A stretch of DNA of 64,000 bases, taken from Bacteroidota bacterium (GTDB lineage Bacteria > Bacteroidota > Bacteroidia > Sphingobacteriales > Sphingobacteriaceae). The notes under the pieces were generated by a model, which saw nothing but the letters and a program-made list of their open reading frames with translations, was not told the origin of the DNA and made no database searches. The DNA lies in the NCBI GenBank assembly GCA_023450085.1, contig JAEXHI010000010.1, positions 1 through 64,000 of the forward strand. The letters run 5' to 3'. Shown here in pieces: positions 14,748 through 24,306 of this stretch (position 1 is the stretch's first letter; every line of letters starts with the position of its first letter). Position numbers and translations under genes: made by a program.

Positions 14748-15593
14748 ATGAAAAAATACCTTTTGATATTGATATTGTTAATGGGTTTTATCCTTAATGG
14801 TTTGGCCCAAAAAACTGGAATAAATACCAAAAATCCGCAGGGGGCATTACACGTTGATCCCAAAAAGAATAACGCTGCAACGGGTAGCCCAACAGGAACA
14901 GAACCCGATGATGATTTCATAGTAGATGCTAATGGTAGTGTAGGTGTTGGAGTCTTGGCACCAAGTACCAGGCTGCATCTGATAAGCACAGGTACGCCTA
15001 CCGCTCCTATTTCTGCCCTGCGTATAGAAGATGGTAGCCAGGGCCGTAATTATGTTTTGATGAGTGATGCTAGTGGTAATGCGAAATGGGTCAACCATCC
15101 AGTGATGACACCTAATATTGTGGGTAATGTAGTTACTCCTGCAACCGAGGTTGTTTCCGATTACGTTGCAACAGGCCCAGGTGCAACTCCCCTTTACCGT
15201 AAATCAGGTTTTAGCATTACCCTAACCGAGGGCGATTGGATTGTAAGCGCTGGTCTTACTTTTGTGGGTATAGGAGATGGAAGGTCTGCAGATTCTGATC
15301 TTGCTTTTTGGCAAAGAGCTTACTTGTCATCAAATGATTCTGCGATTGAGCAAATAGGTTTTAGTCATTTGGGTGTCGCAGGGAATAATACTTGTTATGG
15401 AGGCCAAATGCTCGACAATCCTGACCGTGGCGGGTACTCCATCGGTTTTGTTACGGGTAGTTCGCTAATTAACGTGCCTTTAGGAGCAACTACTACCATT
15501 TATCTGTTAGTCGAAAATAAGCCTCAATATTACTATAGGTATCGTTCTGATTTTTTGGAAAACTATTTTTATGCCTTTCCTATTGTTAAATAG
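14748..15593 (+). CDS. Secreted tail-fibre-like protein, tandem paralogue 3
   Basis: A 281-aa paralogue with signal peptide (1-20, ending LNGLAQ), GINTKNPQGALHVDPKKNN, VGVGVLAPSTRLHL, then DASGNAKWV and a C-terminal domain of about 160 aa (GDWIVSAGLTF ... NYFYAFPIVK). It is slightly longer through insertions around 125-150 and 220-235. It ends the tandem array and is followed by a bidirectional terminator at 15606-15650. Confidence 0.75.
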   Translation: MKKYLLILILLMGFILNGLAQKTGINTKNPQGALHVDPKKNNAATGSPTGTEPDDDFIVDANGSVGVGVLAPSTRLHLISTGTPTAPISALRIEDGSQGRNYVLMSDASGNAKWVNHPVMTPNIVGNVVTPATEVVSDYVATGPGATPLYRKSGFSITLTEGDWIVSAGLTFVGIGDGRSADSDLAFWQRAYLSSNDSAIEQIGFSHLGVAGNNTCYGGQMLDNPDRGGYSIGFVTGSSLINVPLGATTTIYLLVENKPQYYYRYRSDFLENYFYAFPIVK

Positions 15594-15605
15594 GTTTGCA
15601 TATGC

Positions 15606-15650
15606 TATCCCTAGGGCTATGCTTTATAAAGTATAACCCTAGGGATTTTA
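15606..15650. terminator. Bidirectional terminator
   Basis: ATCCCTAGGG and CCCTAGGGAT form a perfect stem around a loop of about 24 nt that is itself partly paired. It separates the plus-strand paralogue array from the convergent MFS gene. Confidence 0.65.
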
Positions 15651-15668
15651 CTAGTTTAATTTTTATCG

Positions 15669-16880
15669 CTATTTAATTTTCCTAGTAGTGCTAATATTGG
15701 GTAAAAAAGCAGTAATCAATCCTATTAAAGGGAGATAAGCACAAACTGCAAATACATGATTGATGCTCGTTTTATCAGCAAGGTTTCCAATTAACGCCGA
15801 GCCAAGACCGCCCATGCCGAAGGCAAAACCAAAGAAAAGTCCAGCAACCAAGCCAACCTTGCCAGGGATAAGTTCTTGTGCATATACCAATATGGCCGAA
15901 AATGCCGAAGCCAAAATCATCCCGATAGGGACGATAAGAATACCAGTCCAAAACAGATTGGCATGAGGCAACATCAATGCAAAAGGCGCAGCACCTAGAA
16001 TAGATACCCAGATTACATATTTGCGGCCAATTTTATCTCCGATAGGCCCGCCCAGCAAAGTGCCTGCGGCTACAGAGAACAGAAATACAAACAAATAAAT
16101 CTGCGAAGTTTGTACCGAAACATGGAACTTGTCAATCATATAAAAAGTAAAATAGCTGGTTAGGCTGGCCATGTAAAAATATTTTGAGAAAATAAGTATT
16201 AGTAAAATCACAATGGCTGTAATTACCCTCGATTTTGAAAGATGGTGCTTTTCTACAACAGCACTTGCTTTTTTCGCTTCGCGATTTAATACGTAGTTTT
16301 TATACCAATTGCCCACGTAACTTAAGACCATAATAGCTAGCAAAGCAATTACCGAAAACCAAATCACACTGAACTGCCCTTTTGGAACAATGATCCAAGC
16401 GGCTAGCAAAGGACCGATGGAGCTGCCTGCATTGCCGCCTAGTTGAAACACTGACTGCGCCAAGCCTTTTTTTCCGCCAGATGCGGCATGCGCCATTCTG
16501 GATGCTTCTGGGTGAAAGATAGAAGAGCCTGTGCCTACCAAAGCTACTGAAAATAAAATCAAGTAAAAGCTATTTGATAGTGAAAGGGTGATGAGGCCCA
16601 CTAAAGTAAAGCCCATGCCAATGGCTAGCGAGTAGGGTTGGGGCTTCTTGTCGGTATATAAACCAACAAACGGTTGGAACAACGATGCTGCTAGCTGAAA
16701 AGTTAGGGTAATTAGCCCAATTTGTGAAAAGTTAAGATGGTAGGAATTTTTTACCAGCGGGTAAATAGCTGGGATGAGAGATTGGATGGTGTCATTAAGT
16801 AGATGTGAGAAACTTAACGCAAATAAAATGGGGAATACGGTTGCGTTTGTTTTACTAAAATCAGAAGGGTTTGCGTTCAT
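15669..16880 (-). CDS. MFS transporter, fosmidomycin-resistance (Fsr) type
   Basis: A 403-aa protein with 12 predicted membrane helices. The opening FALSFSHLLNDTIQSLIPAIYPL, the GSSIFHPEASRMAHAASGG segment and GGNAGSSIGPLLAAW match the Fsr subgroup of proton-driven efflux pumps. A cytoplasmic loop near residues 190-215 separates the halves. The subgroup exports fosmidomycin and small toxic compounds; the natural substrate here is unknown. Single gene, facing the fibre-like cluster. Confidence 0.85.
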   Translation of the reverse strand: MNANPSDFSKTNATVFPILFALSFSHLLNDTIQSLIPAIYPLVKNSYHLNFSQIGLITLTFQLAASLFQPFVGLYTDKKPQPYSLAIGMGFTLVGLITLSLSNSFYLILFSVALVGTGSSIFHPEASRMAHAASGGKKGLAQSVFQLGGNAGSSIGPLLAAWIIVPKGQFSVIWFSVIALLAIMVLSYVGNWYKNYVLNREAKKASAVVEKHHLSKSRVITAIVILLILIFSKYFYMASLTSYFTFYMIDKFHVSVQTSQIYLFVFLFSVAAGTLLGGPIGDKIGRKYVIWVSILGAAPFALMLPHANLFWTGILIVPIGMILASAFSAILVYAQELIPGKVGLVAGLFFGFAFGMGGLGSALIGNLADKTSINHVFAVCAYLPLIGLITAFLPNISTTRKIK

Positions 16881-17029
16881 AAACGAAAGGTTTTAAGCAA
16901 AGCTACATATTTTATGATAGGTTAATTGTTTAATCGTTAAACTGTTTAATTGAATGTTGGTGCACTGCGGGTTGTTGAGGGAAATGTTAAACCCAAGAGG
17001 ATCCTTGTTTAAAATAATGGAACCACATA

Positions 17030-17085
17030 GACGTATTGGTGTTAATAATGTTGAGGACCTATGTGCCTATGTGTTTAAAAAGGTG
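17030..17085. repeat. Dispersed ACATAGACGTATTGG / CCTATGTGCCTATGTG repeat
   Basis: Within the 273-bp gap 16881-17153, ACCACATAGACGTATTGG and CCTATGTGCCTATGTG form an imperfect inverted repeat. A relative of the right arm occurs near 55020-55040 (CTATGTGTCTATGTGG). Nothing else in this gap looks coding. Confidence 0.4.
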
Positions 17086-17156
17086 CGGCTGGAGCTGCTT
17101 TCAATTCAAATTGTAAATCGTTCCTATACATACGGGATAAAATCATAAATCATTTG

Positions 17157-17164
17157 TACTTTTG
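17157..17164 (+). promoter_or_regulatory. Promoter -7 box for the deoxyhypusine-synthase-like gene
   Basis: TACTTTTG is an exact TAnnTTTG match. It lies 26 bp upstream of the ATG at 17190 and inside the alternative upstream extension of the reading frame, which argues for the downstream start. Confidence 0.5.
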
Positions 17165-17189
17165 CGGGCGAAAACAAAATGAATATAAA

Positions 17190-18170
17190 ATGAGTACTAA
17201 CAGAGGACCAATATCGAAATTTATGGAGACCAATTATCTCCATTTTAACGCGGCGGCTATGATGGACGCAGCCAAAGGTTACGAAACGCATTTAGACGAA
17301 GGTGGTAAAATGATGATTACCCTTGCCGGAGCGATGAGTACTGCAGAGTTGGGTATTTCTTTGGCAGAAATGATTAGACAAGATAAAGTTGCTATCATTT
17401 CTTGTACAGGAGCCAACCTAGAGGAAGATATCATGAACCTTGTTGCTCATTCACACTATAAAAGAGTTCCGAATTATCGTGATTTAAGTCCGCAAGATGA
17501 GTGGGATTTGTTGGAAAACCACTATAACCGTGTTACCGATACCTGTATTCCAGAAGAAGAGGCTTTCCGTCGTTTGCAAAAACACATCCATGCAATTTGG
17601 AAAGATGCAGATGACAAAGGTGAGCGTTATTTCCCGCACGAATACATGTACAAAATGTTGTTGAGCGGAGTGTTGGAACAATACTATGAGATTGATCCTA
17701 AAAACTCTTGGATGTTGGCTGCTGCAGAGAAAAACTTGCCAATTGTGGTTCCGGGATGGGAAGATAGTACTATGGGTAACATCTTCGCTTCATACGTCAT
17801 CAAAAATGAATTTAAAGCAACAACCATGAAAAGCGGTATCGAATACATGGCTTGGTTGGCAGATTGGTATGTGAAAAATTCAGAAGGTAAAGGTGTAGGC
17901 TTTTTCCAAATTGGAGGTGGTATTGCGGGTGATTTCCCTATTTGCGTAGTGCCTATGCTTTATCAAGATATGGAGATGGAAAACATTCCATTCTGGAGCT
18001 ATTTCTGTCAAATTTCTGATTCGACTACTTCTTATGGTTCTTATTCGGGAGCTGTTCCTAATGAGAAGATTACTTGGGGTAAACTAGATATCAACACGCC
18101 AAAATTTATTGTGGAGAGCGATGCAACGATCGTTGCACCACTAATATTTGCTTGGATATTAAAACAATAA
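17190..18170 (+). CDS. Deoxyhypusine synthase family protein
   Basis: A 326-aa protein matching the deoxyhypusine synthase fold: ITLAGAMSTAELG, the NAD-binding-type motif ISCTGANLEEDI, GGGIAGDFPICVVP, and the lysine-bearing motif KITWGKLD with Lys298 where the enzyme forms its covalent intermediate. In eukaryotes and archaea the enzyme modifies eIF5A with spermidine; bacteria lack that target, and several bacterial relatives make homospermidine or have unknown roles. No polyamine genes adjoin it here. The ATG at 17190 is preferred over 17154 because a -7 box overlaps the upstream one. Confidence 0.85.
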   Translation: MSTNRGPISKFMETNYLHFNAAAMMDAAKGYETHLDEGGKMMITLAGAMSTAELGISLAEMIRQDKVAIISCTGANLEEDIMNLVAHSHYKRVPNYRDLSPQDEWDLLENHYNRVTDTCIPEEEAFRRLQKHIHAIWKDADDKGERYFPHEYMYKMLLSGVLEQYYEIDPKNSWMLAAAEKNLPIVVPGWEDSTMGNIFASYVIKNEFKATTMKSGIEYMAWLADWYVKNSEGKGVGFFQIGGGIAGDFPICVVPMLYQDMEMENIPFWSYFCQISDSTTSYGSYSGAVPNEKITWGKLDINTPKFIVESDATIVAPLIFAWILKQ

Positions 18171-18211
18171 TTAATATCAAAATATCAGGGTGTAAAACCA
18201 ACCCAAATTAG

Positions 18212-18245
18212 ATCAGCGATTTCTAACAAAATCGCTGATTTATTT
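18212..18245 (+). terminator. Terminator of the deoxyhypusine-synthase-like gene
   Basis: ATCAGCGATTT and AAATCGCTGAT are perfectly complementary around a 5-nt loop and are followed by TTTATTT. Confidence 0.75.
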
Positions 18246-18315
18246 AGCGCTAGACGCTAAAAAGGCAATAGTTTAGAATGATTATAAATTGTATTTCACT
18301 GTCATTAATATGTCA

Positions 18316-18342
18316 TTGGTATCCTAATAAAGATTACTTTTG
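18316..18342 (+). promoter_or_regulatory. Candidate promoter of the act-cox block
   Basis: TTG at 18316-18318 and TACTTTTG at 18335-18342 with a 16-bp spacer. The -7 box is exact, but the spacer is shorter than the usual 19 bp. It lies 82 bp upstream of the actA ATG. Confidence 0.5.
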
Positions 18343-18424
18343 TCCAATTATTTCTGAGAGGTAAATCATCATTCATCACTTAGATAAAAATTTTTATTTC
18401 AAAATAAAGCATAAAATACTCATT

Positions 18425-19717
18425 ATGAGGAATATCTCATTCGGACTTAAAAAATTTAGAAAAGCAACGTTTGTATTGGCTGCACTATCTTTTTTAACGG
18501 TAAATGTATCGAAAGCGCAAGATGTTGTAGAGGGAAGAACGTTATTTAAGTCGAAGTGTGCTTCATGCCACGCCTTAGATCACGATGCTACTGGACCAGC
18601 TTTAACCCCTAAGGTTAACGAGTTGGAAGAGTCGTTTTTAATCCCTTGGATCAGGAACAACGTTGAATTGAGAGCTTCGGGTAACAAGCAAGCTATTGAG
18701 GCTGCTAAATTCTCTCCATCAGAGATGACAGCATTCCCTACTTTAACTGATGATCAAATCAAAAACATCATCGCTTATGCAAAAGCTGGAGAGCCTAAAA
18801 AAGGTCCTGAAGCTGGTGCGGCTGTAGCTAAAGATGAAGGCGCTTCTAGCCTTTCTATCGCAGGTGTAATCGCAATTATTGCACTTTCTATCGTTGTTTT
18901 GGTAGTATTAGGCAGGGCGGTTAAAATGCTTGAGCGCTTAATCTTAGAGAAACAAGGTATTGTGGTTACGGAAGATGAGAATGTTTCTTTAGCTACTGGC
19001 TTAAAAGGATTATTCAAAAACAAGAAATTTGTTTTCTTCTCAGTATTATGTTTGGTGATTGTATTAGGTTCATTCGGTTGGATGGGCATGTGGGAAACTG
19101 GTGTTCACACAGGTTACCAACCAACACAGCCAATCAAGTTCTCTCACGAATTACACGCGGGTATCAATCAAATTGATTGTCAATATTGTCACACTGGCGC
19201 ATTCAAATCTAAAAACTCAACTATTCCTTCATTGAACGTTTGTATGAACTGTCATAAAAACGTACAGGCAAGAACTGATGATGGTTTGATTTCTCCAGAG
19301 ATTCAAAAAATCTATAACGCTTTGGGCTATAACCCAGACACTCAAACTTACGACAAGACTAAAGAGAAACCAATTGAGTGGGTGCGTGTACATAACTTGC
19401 CAGATTTTGCTTACTTCAACCACTCTCAACACGTAGTAGTAGGTGAGGAAGCTATCCGTAAAGAAGCAGGTTTGAAACCAACTGATCCAGTTTGTTTTGC
19501 TTGTCACGGTCCGGTTAATACAATGGAAGAGGTTTACCAATACTCTCCGTTAACCATGAAATGGTGTATCAACTGTCACAAAGATGCTGATATCTCAGGT
19601 AAGAAAAACGATGCTTTTTATGCTAACGTAATTGCTGCTCACGAGAAAATCAAAAAAGGTGAGAAAATTACCCCAGCATTGTTAGGTGGTTTAGAGTGTG
19701 GTAAGTGCCACTATTAA
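18425..19717 (+). CDS. actA: Alternative complex III, cytochrome c subunit ActA
   Basis: A 430-aa multiheme subunit of the quinol:cytochrome c oxidoreductase ACIII. Signal peptide (1-31, ends SKAQ); an N-terminal monoheme domain with CASCH (45-49) and a downstream Met candidate; two membrane segments (about 140-163 and 203-222); then a C-terminal region with five more CxxCH sites: CQYCH, CMNCH, CFACH, CINCH and CGKCH at the very end. Six covalent hemes are therefore predicted. First gene of the act operon; actB follows after 47 bp. A monoheme domain is fused in front of the pentaheme part. Confidence 0.93.
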   Translation: MRNISFGLKKFRKATFVLAALSFLTVNVSKAQDVVEGRTLFKSKCASCHALDHDATGPALTPKVNELEESFLIPWIRNNVELRASGNKQAIEAAKFSPSEMTAFPTLTDDQIKNIIAYAKAGEPKKGPEAGAAVAKDEGASSLSIAGVIAIIALSIVVLVVLGRAVKMLERLILEKQGIVVTEDENVSLATGLKGLFKNKKFVFFSVLCLVIVLGSFGWMGMWETGVHTGYQPTQPIKFSHELHAGINQIDCQYCHTGAFKSKNSTIPSLNVCMNCHKNVQARTDDGLISPEIQKIYNALGYNPDTQTYDKTKEKPIEWVRVHNLPDFAYFNHSQHVVVGEEAIRKEAGLKPTDPVCFACHGPVNTMEEVYQYSPLTMKWCINCHKDADISGKKNDAFYANVIAAHEKIKKGEKITPALLGGLECGKCHY

Positions 19718-19764
19718 TAAATAGAGTTTTTTTAGAAAGTTCGATAAACAGTAATATAGCTTAA

Positions 19765-22700
19765 ATGGAAAGCAACAAGAAATACTGGAAAGGTTTGGAG
19801 GAGTTGAATAAAACTCCCGAGTTTGTTGAGAACAACAAAAGCGAATTTGCCGAGCCGCTTCCAATAGAAGATGTTTTAAGTGAAGCAGGACTAAGTACAG
19901 TTACCCCACGCCGTGACTTCTTGAAGGCACTAGGTTTTGGATTGGGAGCTGTGACTTTAGCTGCATGTCAAAAAGCACCAGTACACAAATCAATTCCTTA
20001 CTTGGTTAGACCAGAAGAGGTAACTCCAGGGATTCCTAACTTCTACGTTTCAAGTTTCAAAGGAAATAGCGTAATGGTTAAAACTGTAGTAGGTCGCCCA
20101 ATTAAAATTGAGGCAAACCCTAATGCAGGAGCATTTAACTGTGGTACTGATGCGCAAGCTCAGGCTTCAGTTTTGGACTTGTACGATGTATCTAAACTTA
20201 AAAATCCTTTATTGAAAAAGGATGAAACAACTTGGGCTGATTTGGATAAATTCGTGAAAGGCGAATTAAACAAAGTTCAAGCATCAGGTAAAAAAATTCG
20301 TGTAGTTGCTAGCACTTTAAATAGCCCTTCGGCTAAAGCGGTAGTTACCGAGTTTACCGCTAAATATCCTACTACTAAATTGGTTCAGTACGATCCAGTT
20401 TCTTATACAGGTATCATCAAAGCTAACGAAAACAGCTTTGGTAAAGCAGTATTGCCTAAATACAACTTCGAAAAAGCAGATTTAATTGTAAGTTTTGCAG
20501 CAGATTTCTTGGGAACTTGGATCAGCGGCGAAGAATTTACTGCTCAATATACTTCTAACAGAGATTACAAATCTTTAGAGAAGAAAAAAATGTCTCGTCA
20601 CTTCCAGTTTGAGGCAGGTATGAGTTTAACAGGTACTAACGCTGATACTCGTATTGCTTTGAAATTATCGGAAGAAGGACCAGCGTTAATTGCTTTATAT
20701 AATGCAATTACAGGTGCTAGCTTGCCAGGTGCAGGTTTGCCAGACAATGCCAACGCTGATAAAGCAATTAAATTGGTAGCTAAAGAATTAACACAAAACA
20801 AAGGTAAAGCACTAGTAGTAGCTGGTTCTAACGATGTTTCTGTTCAAACTTTAGTAAATGCCATTAACGTTGCGATCGGTAGCTACGGTACTACTATCGA
20901 CTTAGATAATCCTTGTAAACGTTACGAAGGTAATGATGCTGAATTTGCATTATTAGTTGACGAAATGAATAAAGGTGAAGTAGGTGCAGTGTTCTTTTTG
21001 AACTCAAACCCTGCTTACGATGCCATTAATGCTAAAGCTTTTACTGAAGGCTTAGCGAAAGTAGGTTTGAAAGTTTCTTTCTCAGATAGAGAAGATGAAA
21101 CAGCTGACCTTTCTGATGCAGTTGCTATTACTCCTAACTATTTAGAGTCATGGGGTGATGCAAATACTTACGAAGGTTACTATAGCATTGTTCAACCTAC
21201 AATCAATCCAGTTTTCAACTCTCGTCAAGCAGAGCAAAGCTTATTAACTTGGGCTGATGCTCCAGTACAAGATTACTACCAATATGTACGTAATTACTGG
21301 GAGAGAAACATTTTACCTTCAGCAGGTAAAGCATGGAAAGATGTTTTACAAACTGGGGTAATTATTAATGCAGCTAAACCAGCTGGTAGCTATGGCTTTA
21401 CTTTATCATTAGATGCAGTAGCAGCCGCTATCGTAGCAAGCAGCAAAGCATTAAAAAAAGATATCGAGCTTCAGATTTTTGAAAGCATTCCAATGCGTGA
21501 TGGTAAACAAGCTAACAACGCATTCTTACAAGAATTCCCTGACCCAGTAACTAAAGTAACCTGGGATAACAGTTTAGCTTTAAACCCTAAACAAGCAGAG
21601 AAATTAGGTTACAAAGAATTTGATGTAGTAAGCATTAAAGGCGAAAACGGTTACTCGGTTGATTTACCAGTATTGTTCCAACCAGGACAAGCAATGGGGA
21701 CTGCTTCTGTAGCTTTAGGTTACGGACGTACTAAAGTTGGTAAAGCAGGTAACAACGTAGGTAAAAACGCTTTCCCTTTTGTAAACTATACTAATGGCAC
21801 TTTAAAGTATGCAACTACTGCTACTTTAACAGCTACTGGCGCTTGGGAAGAATTAGCTCAAACACAAACTCACTACTCTTTCGAAGGTAGAAACATTGTA
21901 CGTGAAGCTTCTTTCAAAGATTTCTTAAAAGATCCAGCGGCTGGTTCAGGTAACCACCACAAGCATAAAGTTTACGATTTGTGGACTACTGATAAGCACG
22001 AAATGTTGGGTAACAACTGGGTAATGGCGATTGATTTGAACGCTTGTACTGGTTGTGGTTCATGTATCGTTGCTTGTAACGTAGAAAACAATATTCCAGT
22101 AGTAGGTAAGGATGAGGTTCGTCGTCGTCGTGAAATGCACTGGTTACGTATCGACCGTTACTATAGCTTTAACGATGAGCAACATGGTGCGGTTACTAAA
22201 GAGAAAGAAATTGCTCATTTAGATAACTTAGAAAATGTTTCTGTAGTGCACCAACCAATGTTGTGTCAACATTGTGATCACGCACCTTGCGAAACAGTAT
22301 GTCCGGTATTGGCAACAGTACACTCTTCAGATGGTTTAAACCACATGGCTTATAACCGTTGCGTAGGTACTCGTTACTGTGCAAACAACTGTCCATACAA
22401 AGTACGTCGTTTCAACTGGTTTAACTACTGGAACGATTCACGTTTCGATAACTACTTGAACAACGAGTTTACACAATTAGTATTGAACCCTGATGTTACC
22501 ACTCGTTCAAGAGGTGTAATGGAGAAATGTTCAATGTGTATCCAACGTATCCAAGCAGGTAAATTAACTGCCAAAATTGAAAAACGTGCATTGAAAGATG
22601 GCGATATCAAAATGGCTTGTCAAGAAGCTTGTTCTGCAAACGCAATTATCTTCGGTGATAAAAACGATCCAAACTCGGAAGTTTCTAAAGCATTACGTAG

Positions 22701-22806
22701 CGAGCGTACTTACTACGTACTTGAAGAGATCAACGTAGAGCCAGGCATTGGTTACATGACAAAAATTAGAAACATAGATTCAACAACAAAAGAAGTACAT
22801 GCGTAA
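19765..22806 (+). CDS. actB: Alternative complex III, Fe-S/molybdopterin-like subunit ActB
   Basis: A 1013-aa subunit joining a molybdopterin-oxidoreductase-like domain (about 75-700), expected to lack cofactor, to a ferredoxin-type domain. A twin-arginine lipoprotein signal is visible, RRDFLKALGFGLGAVTLAAC (R49-R50, lipid Cys68), so it is exported folded and anchored outside. Cysteine sets CTGCGSCIVAC (761-771), CQHCDHAPCETVCP, CVGTRYCANNCP and CSMC...CQEAC would hold the Fe-S clusters passing electrons between quinol and the hemes. actC starts 25 bp downstream. Confidence 0.94.
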   Translation: MESNKKYWKGLEELNKTPEFVENNKSEFAEPLPIEDVLSEAGLSTVTPRRDFLKALGFGLGAVTLAACQKAPVHKSIPYLVRPEEVTPGIPNFYVSSFKGNSVMVKTVVGRPIKIEANPNAGAFNCGTDAQAQASVLDLYDVSKLKNPLLKKDETTWADLDKFVKGELNKVQASGKKIRVVASTLNSPSAKAVVTEFTAKYPTTKLVQYDPVSYTGIIKANENSFGKAVLPKYNFEKADLIVSFAADFLGTWISGEEFTAQYTSNRDYKSLEKKKMSRHFQFEAGMSLTGTNADTRIALKLSEEGPALIALYNAITGASLPGAGLPDNANADKAIKLVAKELTQNKGKALVVAGSNDVSVQTLVNAINVAIGSYGTTIDLDNPCKRYEGNDAEFALLVDEMNKGEVGAVFFLNSNPAYDAINAKAFTEGLAKVGLKVSFSDREDETADLSDAVAITPNYLESWGDANTYEGYYSIVQPTINPVFNSRQAEQSLLTWADAPVQDYYQYVRNYWERNILPSAGKAWKDVLQTGVIINAAKPAGSYGFTLSLDAVAAAIVASSKALKKDIELQIFESIPMRDGKQANNAFLQEFPDPVTKVTWDNSLALNPKQAEKLGYKEFDVVSIKGENGYSVDLPVLFQPGQAMGTASVALGYGRTKVGKAGNNVGKNAFPFVNYTNGTLKYATTATLTATGAWEELAQTQTHYSFEGRNIVREASFKDFLKDPAAGSGNHHKHKVYDLWTTDKHEMLGNNWVMAIDLNACTGCGSCIVACNVENNIPVVGKDEVRRRREMHWLRIDRYYSFNDEQHGAVTKEKEIAHLDNLENVSVVHQPMLCQHCDHAPCETVCPVLATVHSSDGLNHMAYNRCVGTRYCANNCPYKVRRFNWFNYWNDSRFDNYLNNEFTQLVLNPDVTTRSRGVMEKCSMCIQRIQAGKLTAKIEKRALKDGDIKMACQEACSANAIIFGDKNDPNSEVSKALRSERTYYVLEEINVEPGIGYMTKIRNIDSTTKEVHA

Positions 22807-22831
22807 GCTATTACTTACAGCAATATAGAAT

Positions 22832-24304
22832 ATGGCAGGACATAACGAATCAATTTTAAGGGAGCCTCTAATTACCGGAAAGGACATCACGTATGCCCAA
22901 ATTACGGAAGAGATCTTGTCTCCAGTAGAAAATAAACCTAACAAGGCTTGGTGGATTGGATTTATCCTTGCACTATGTGGAGCTACTTTATGGGTAGTTT
23001 CTGTAGGCTATACCTTCTGGTTTGGTATCGGTGCTTGGGGTTTAAATAAAACAGTAGGTTGGGCTTGGGATATCACCGGTTTCGTATGGTGGGTAGGTAT
23101 CGGTCACGCTGGAACGCTAATCTCCGCAGTACTATTACTTTTCCGTCAAAACTGGCGTAACTCCATTAACCGTTCGGCAGAGGCGATGACAATTTTCGCC
23201 GTTATTTGTGCCGCAACATACGTAGTATCACACATGGGTCGTCCATGGTTAGCATATTGGGTACTTCCTTTGCCAAACCAGTTCGGTTCACTTTGGGTAA
23301 ACTTTAACTCTCCACTTGTGTGGGATATGTTTGCGATCTCTACTTACTTCTCGGTATCATTATTATTCTGGTACACAGGTTTATTACCAGATATCGCAAC
23401 TATTAGAGATAGAGCAACAGGTATCCGCAAAAAAGTATATACAGTTTTCTCATTCGGTTGGACAGGTAGTGTAAAAACTTGGCAACGTTTTGAGGCGGTA
23501 TCATTAATCTTAGCAGGTATTTCAACTCCACTAGTACTTTCGGTACACACCATCGTATCTATGGACTTTGCAACTTCGGTAATTCCGGGATGGCATACTA
23601 CCATTTTCCCTCCTTACTTCGTTGCTGGTGCGATTTTCTCAGGCTTCGCCATGGTATTAACCTTATTATTGGTTGTACGTAAGGTATTAGGTTTAGAGAA
23701 CTATATCACCATGTTCCACATCGAATCAATGAACAAGATTATCATCTTAACAGGTTCGATCGTAGGTGTGGCTTACTTAACTGAGTTATTCATTGCTTGG
23801 TATTCAGGTTCACAATACGAGTTATACGCGTTCCAAAACCGTATCGCTGGTCCGTTTGCTTGGGCATACTGGTTAATGATGACCTGTAACGTAATTTCTC
23901 CGCAGTTGCTTTGGTTCAAGAAAATCCGTACCAACATTGCCGCAACTTGGGTACTATCTATCGTAGTAAACATCGGTATGTGGTTTGAGCGTTTCGTAAT
24001 TATCGTAACTTCATTACACCGTGATTACCTTCCTTCAAGCTGGACCATGTTCTCACCAACTTGGGTAGATGTGGGTGTGTTTGTAGGTTCAATCGGTGTA
24101 TTCTTTACCTTGTTCCTATTGTTCTTAAGAGTTTTACCTTCAATTGCAATTGCTGAGGTGAAAATGATCTTGAAGAGCTCAAGTGAGCAATCTAAGATGA
24201 AGTTGATTAAAGAAGGAAACTTAGATAAAGAACATGTACAAGAGTACATTGAATCTTTAGAGAAATTTGATAGTGTTAAACAAGAAGATTACGCAAAAAT
24301 ATAA
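22832..24304 (+). CDS. actC: Alternative complex III, NrfD-like quinol-binding subunit ActC
   Basis: A 490-aa integral membrane protein with about ten helices, NrfD/PsrC type. N-terminal EPLITGKDITYAQITEEI precedes the first helix; conserved membrane segments include GHAGTLISAVLLLFRQNWRNS and FERFVIIVTSLHRDYLPSSW. It is the main quinol-oxidising membrane subunit together with ActF, and carries no heme motifs. It follows actB by 25 bp and precedes actD by 2 bp. Confidence 0.93.
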   Translation: MAGHNESILREPLITGKDITYAQITEEILSPVENKPNKAWWIGFILALCGATLWVVSVGYTFWFGIGAWGLNKTVGWAWDITGFVWWVGIGHAGTLISAVLLLFRQNWRNSINRSAEAMTIFAVICAATYVVSHMGRPWLAYWVLPLPNQFGSLWVNFNSPLVWDMFAISTYFSVSLLFWYTGLLPDIATIRDRATGIRKKVYTVFSFGWTGSVKTWQRFEAVSLILAGISTPLVLSVHTIVSMDFATSVIPGWHTTIFPPYFVAGAIFSGFAMVLTLLLVVRKVLGLENYITMFHIESMNKIIILTGSIVGVAYLTELFIAWYSGSQYELYAFQNRIAGPFAWAYWLMMTCNVISPQLLWFKKIRTNIAATWVLSIVVNIGMWFERFVIIVTSLHRDYLPSSWTMFSPTWVDVGVFVGSIGVFFTLFLLFLRVLPSIAIAEVKMILKSSSEQSKMKLIKEGNLDKEHVQEYIESLEKFDSVKQEDYAKI

Positions 24305-24306
24305 CA

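Noticed and set aside
16954..17148. A 64-aa frame upstream of the deoxyhypusine-synthase-like gene.
   Set aside because: It spans the imperfect ACATAGACG/CCTATGTG repeat, lacks a plausible fold, and ends close to the promoter of the next gene.
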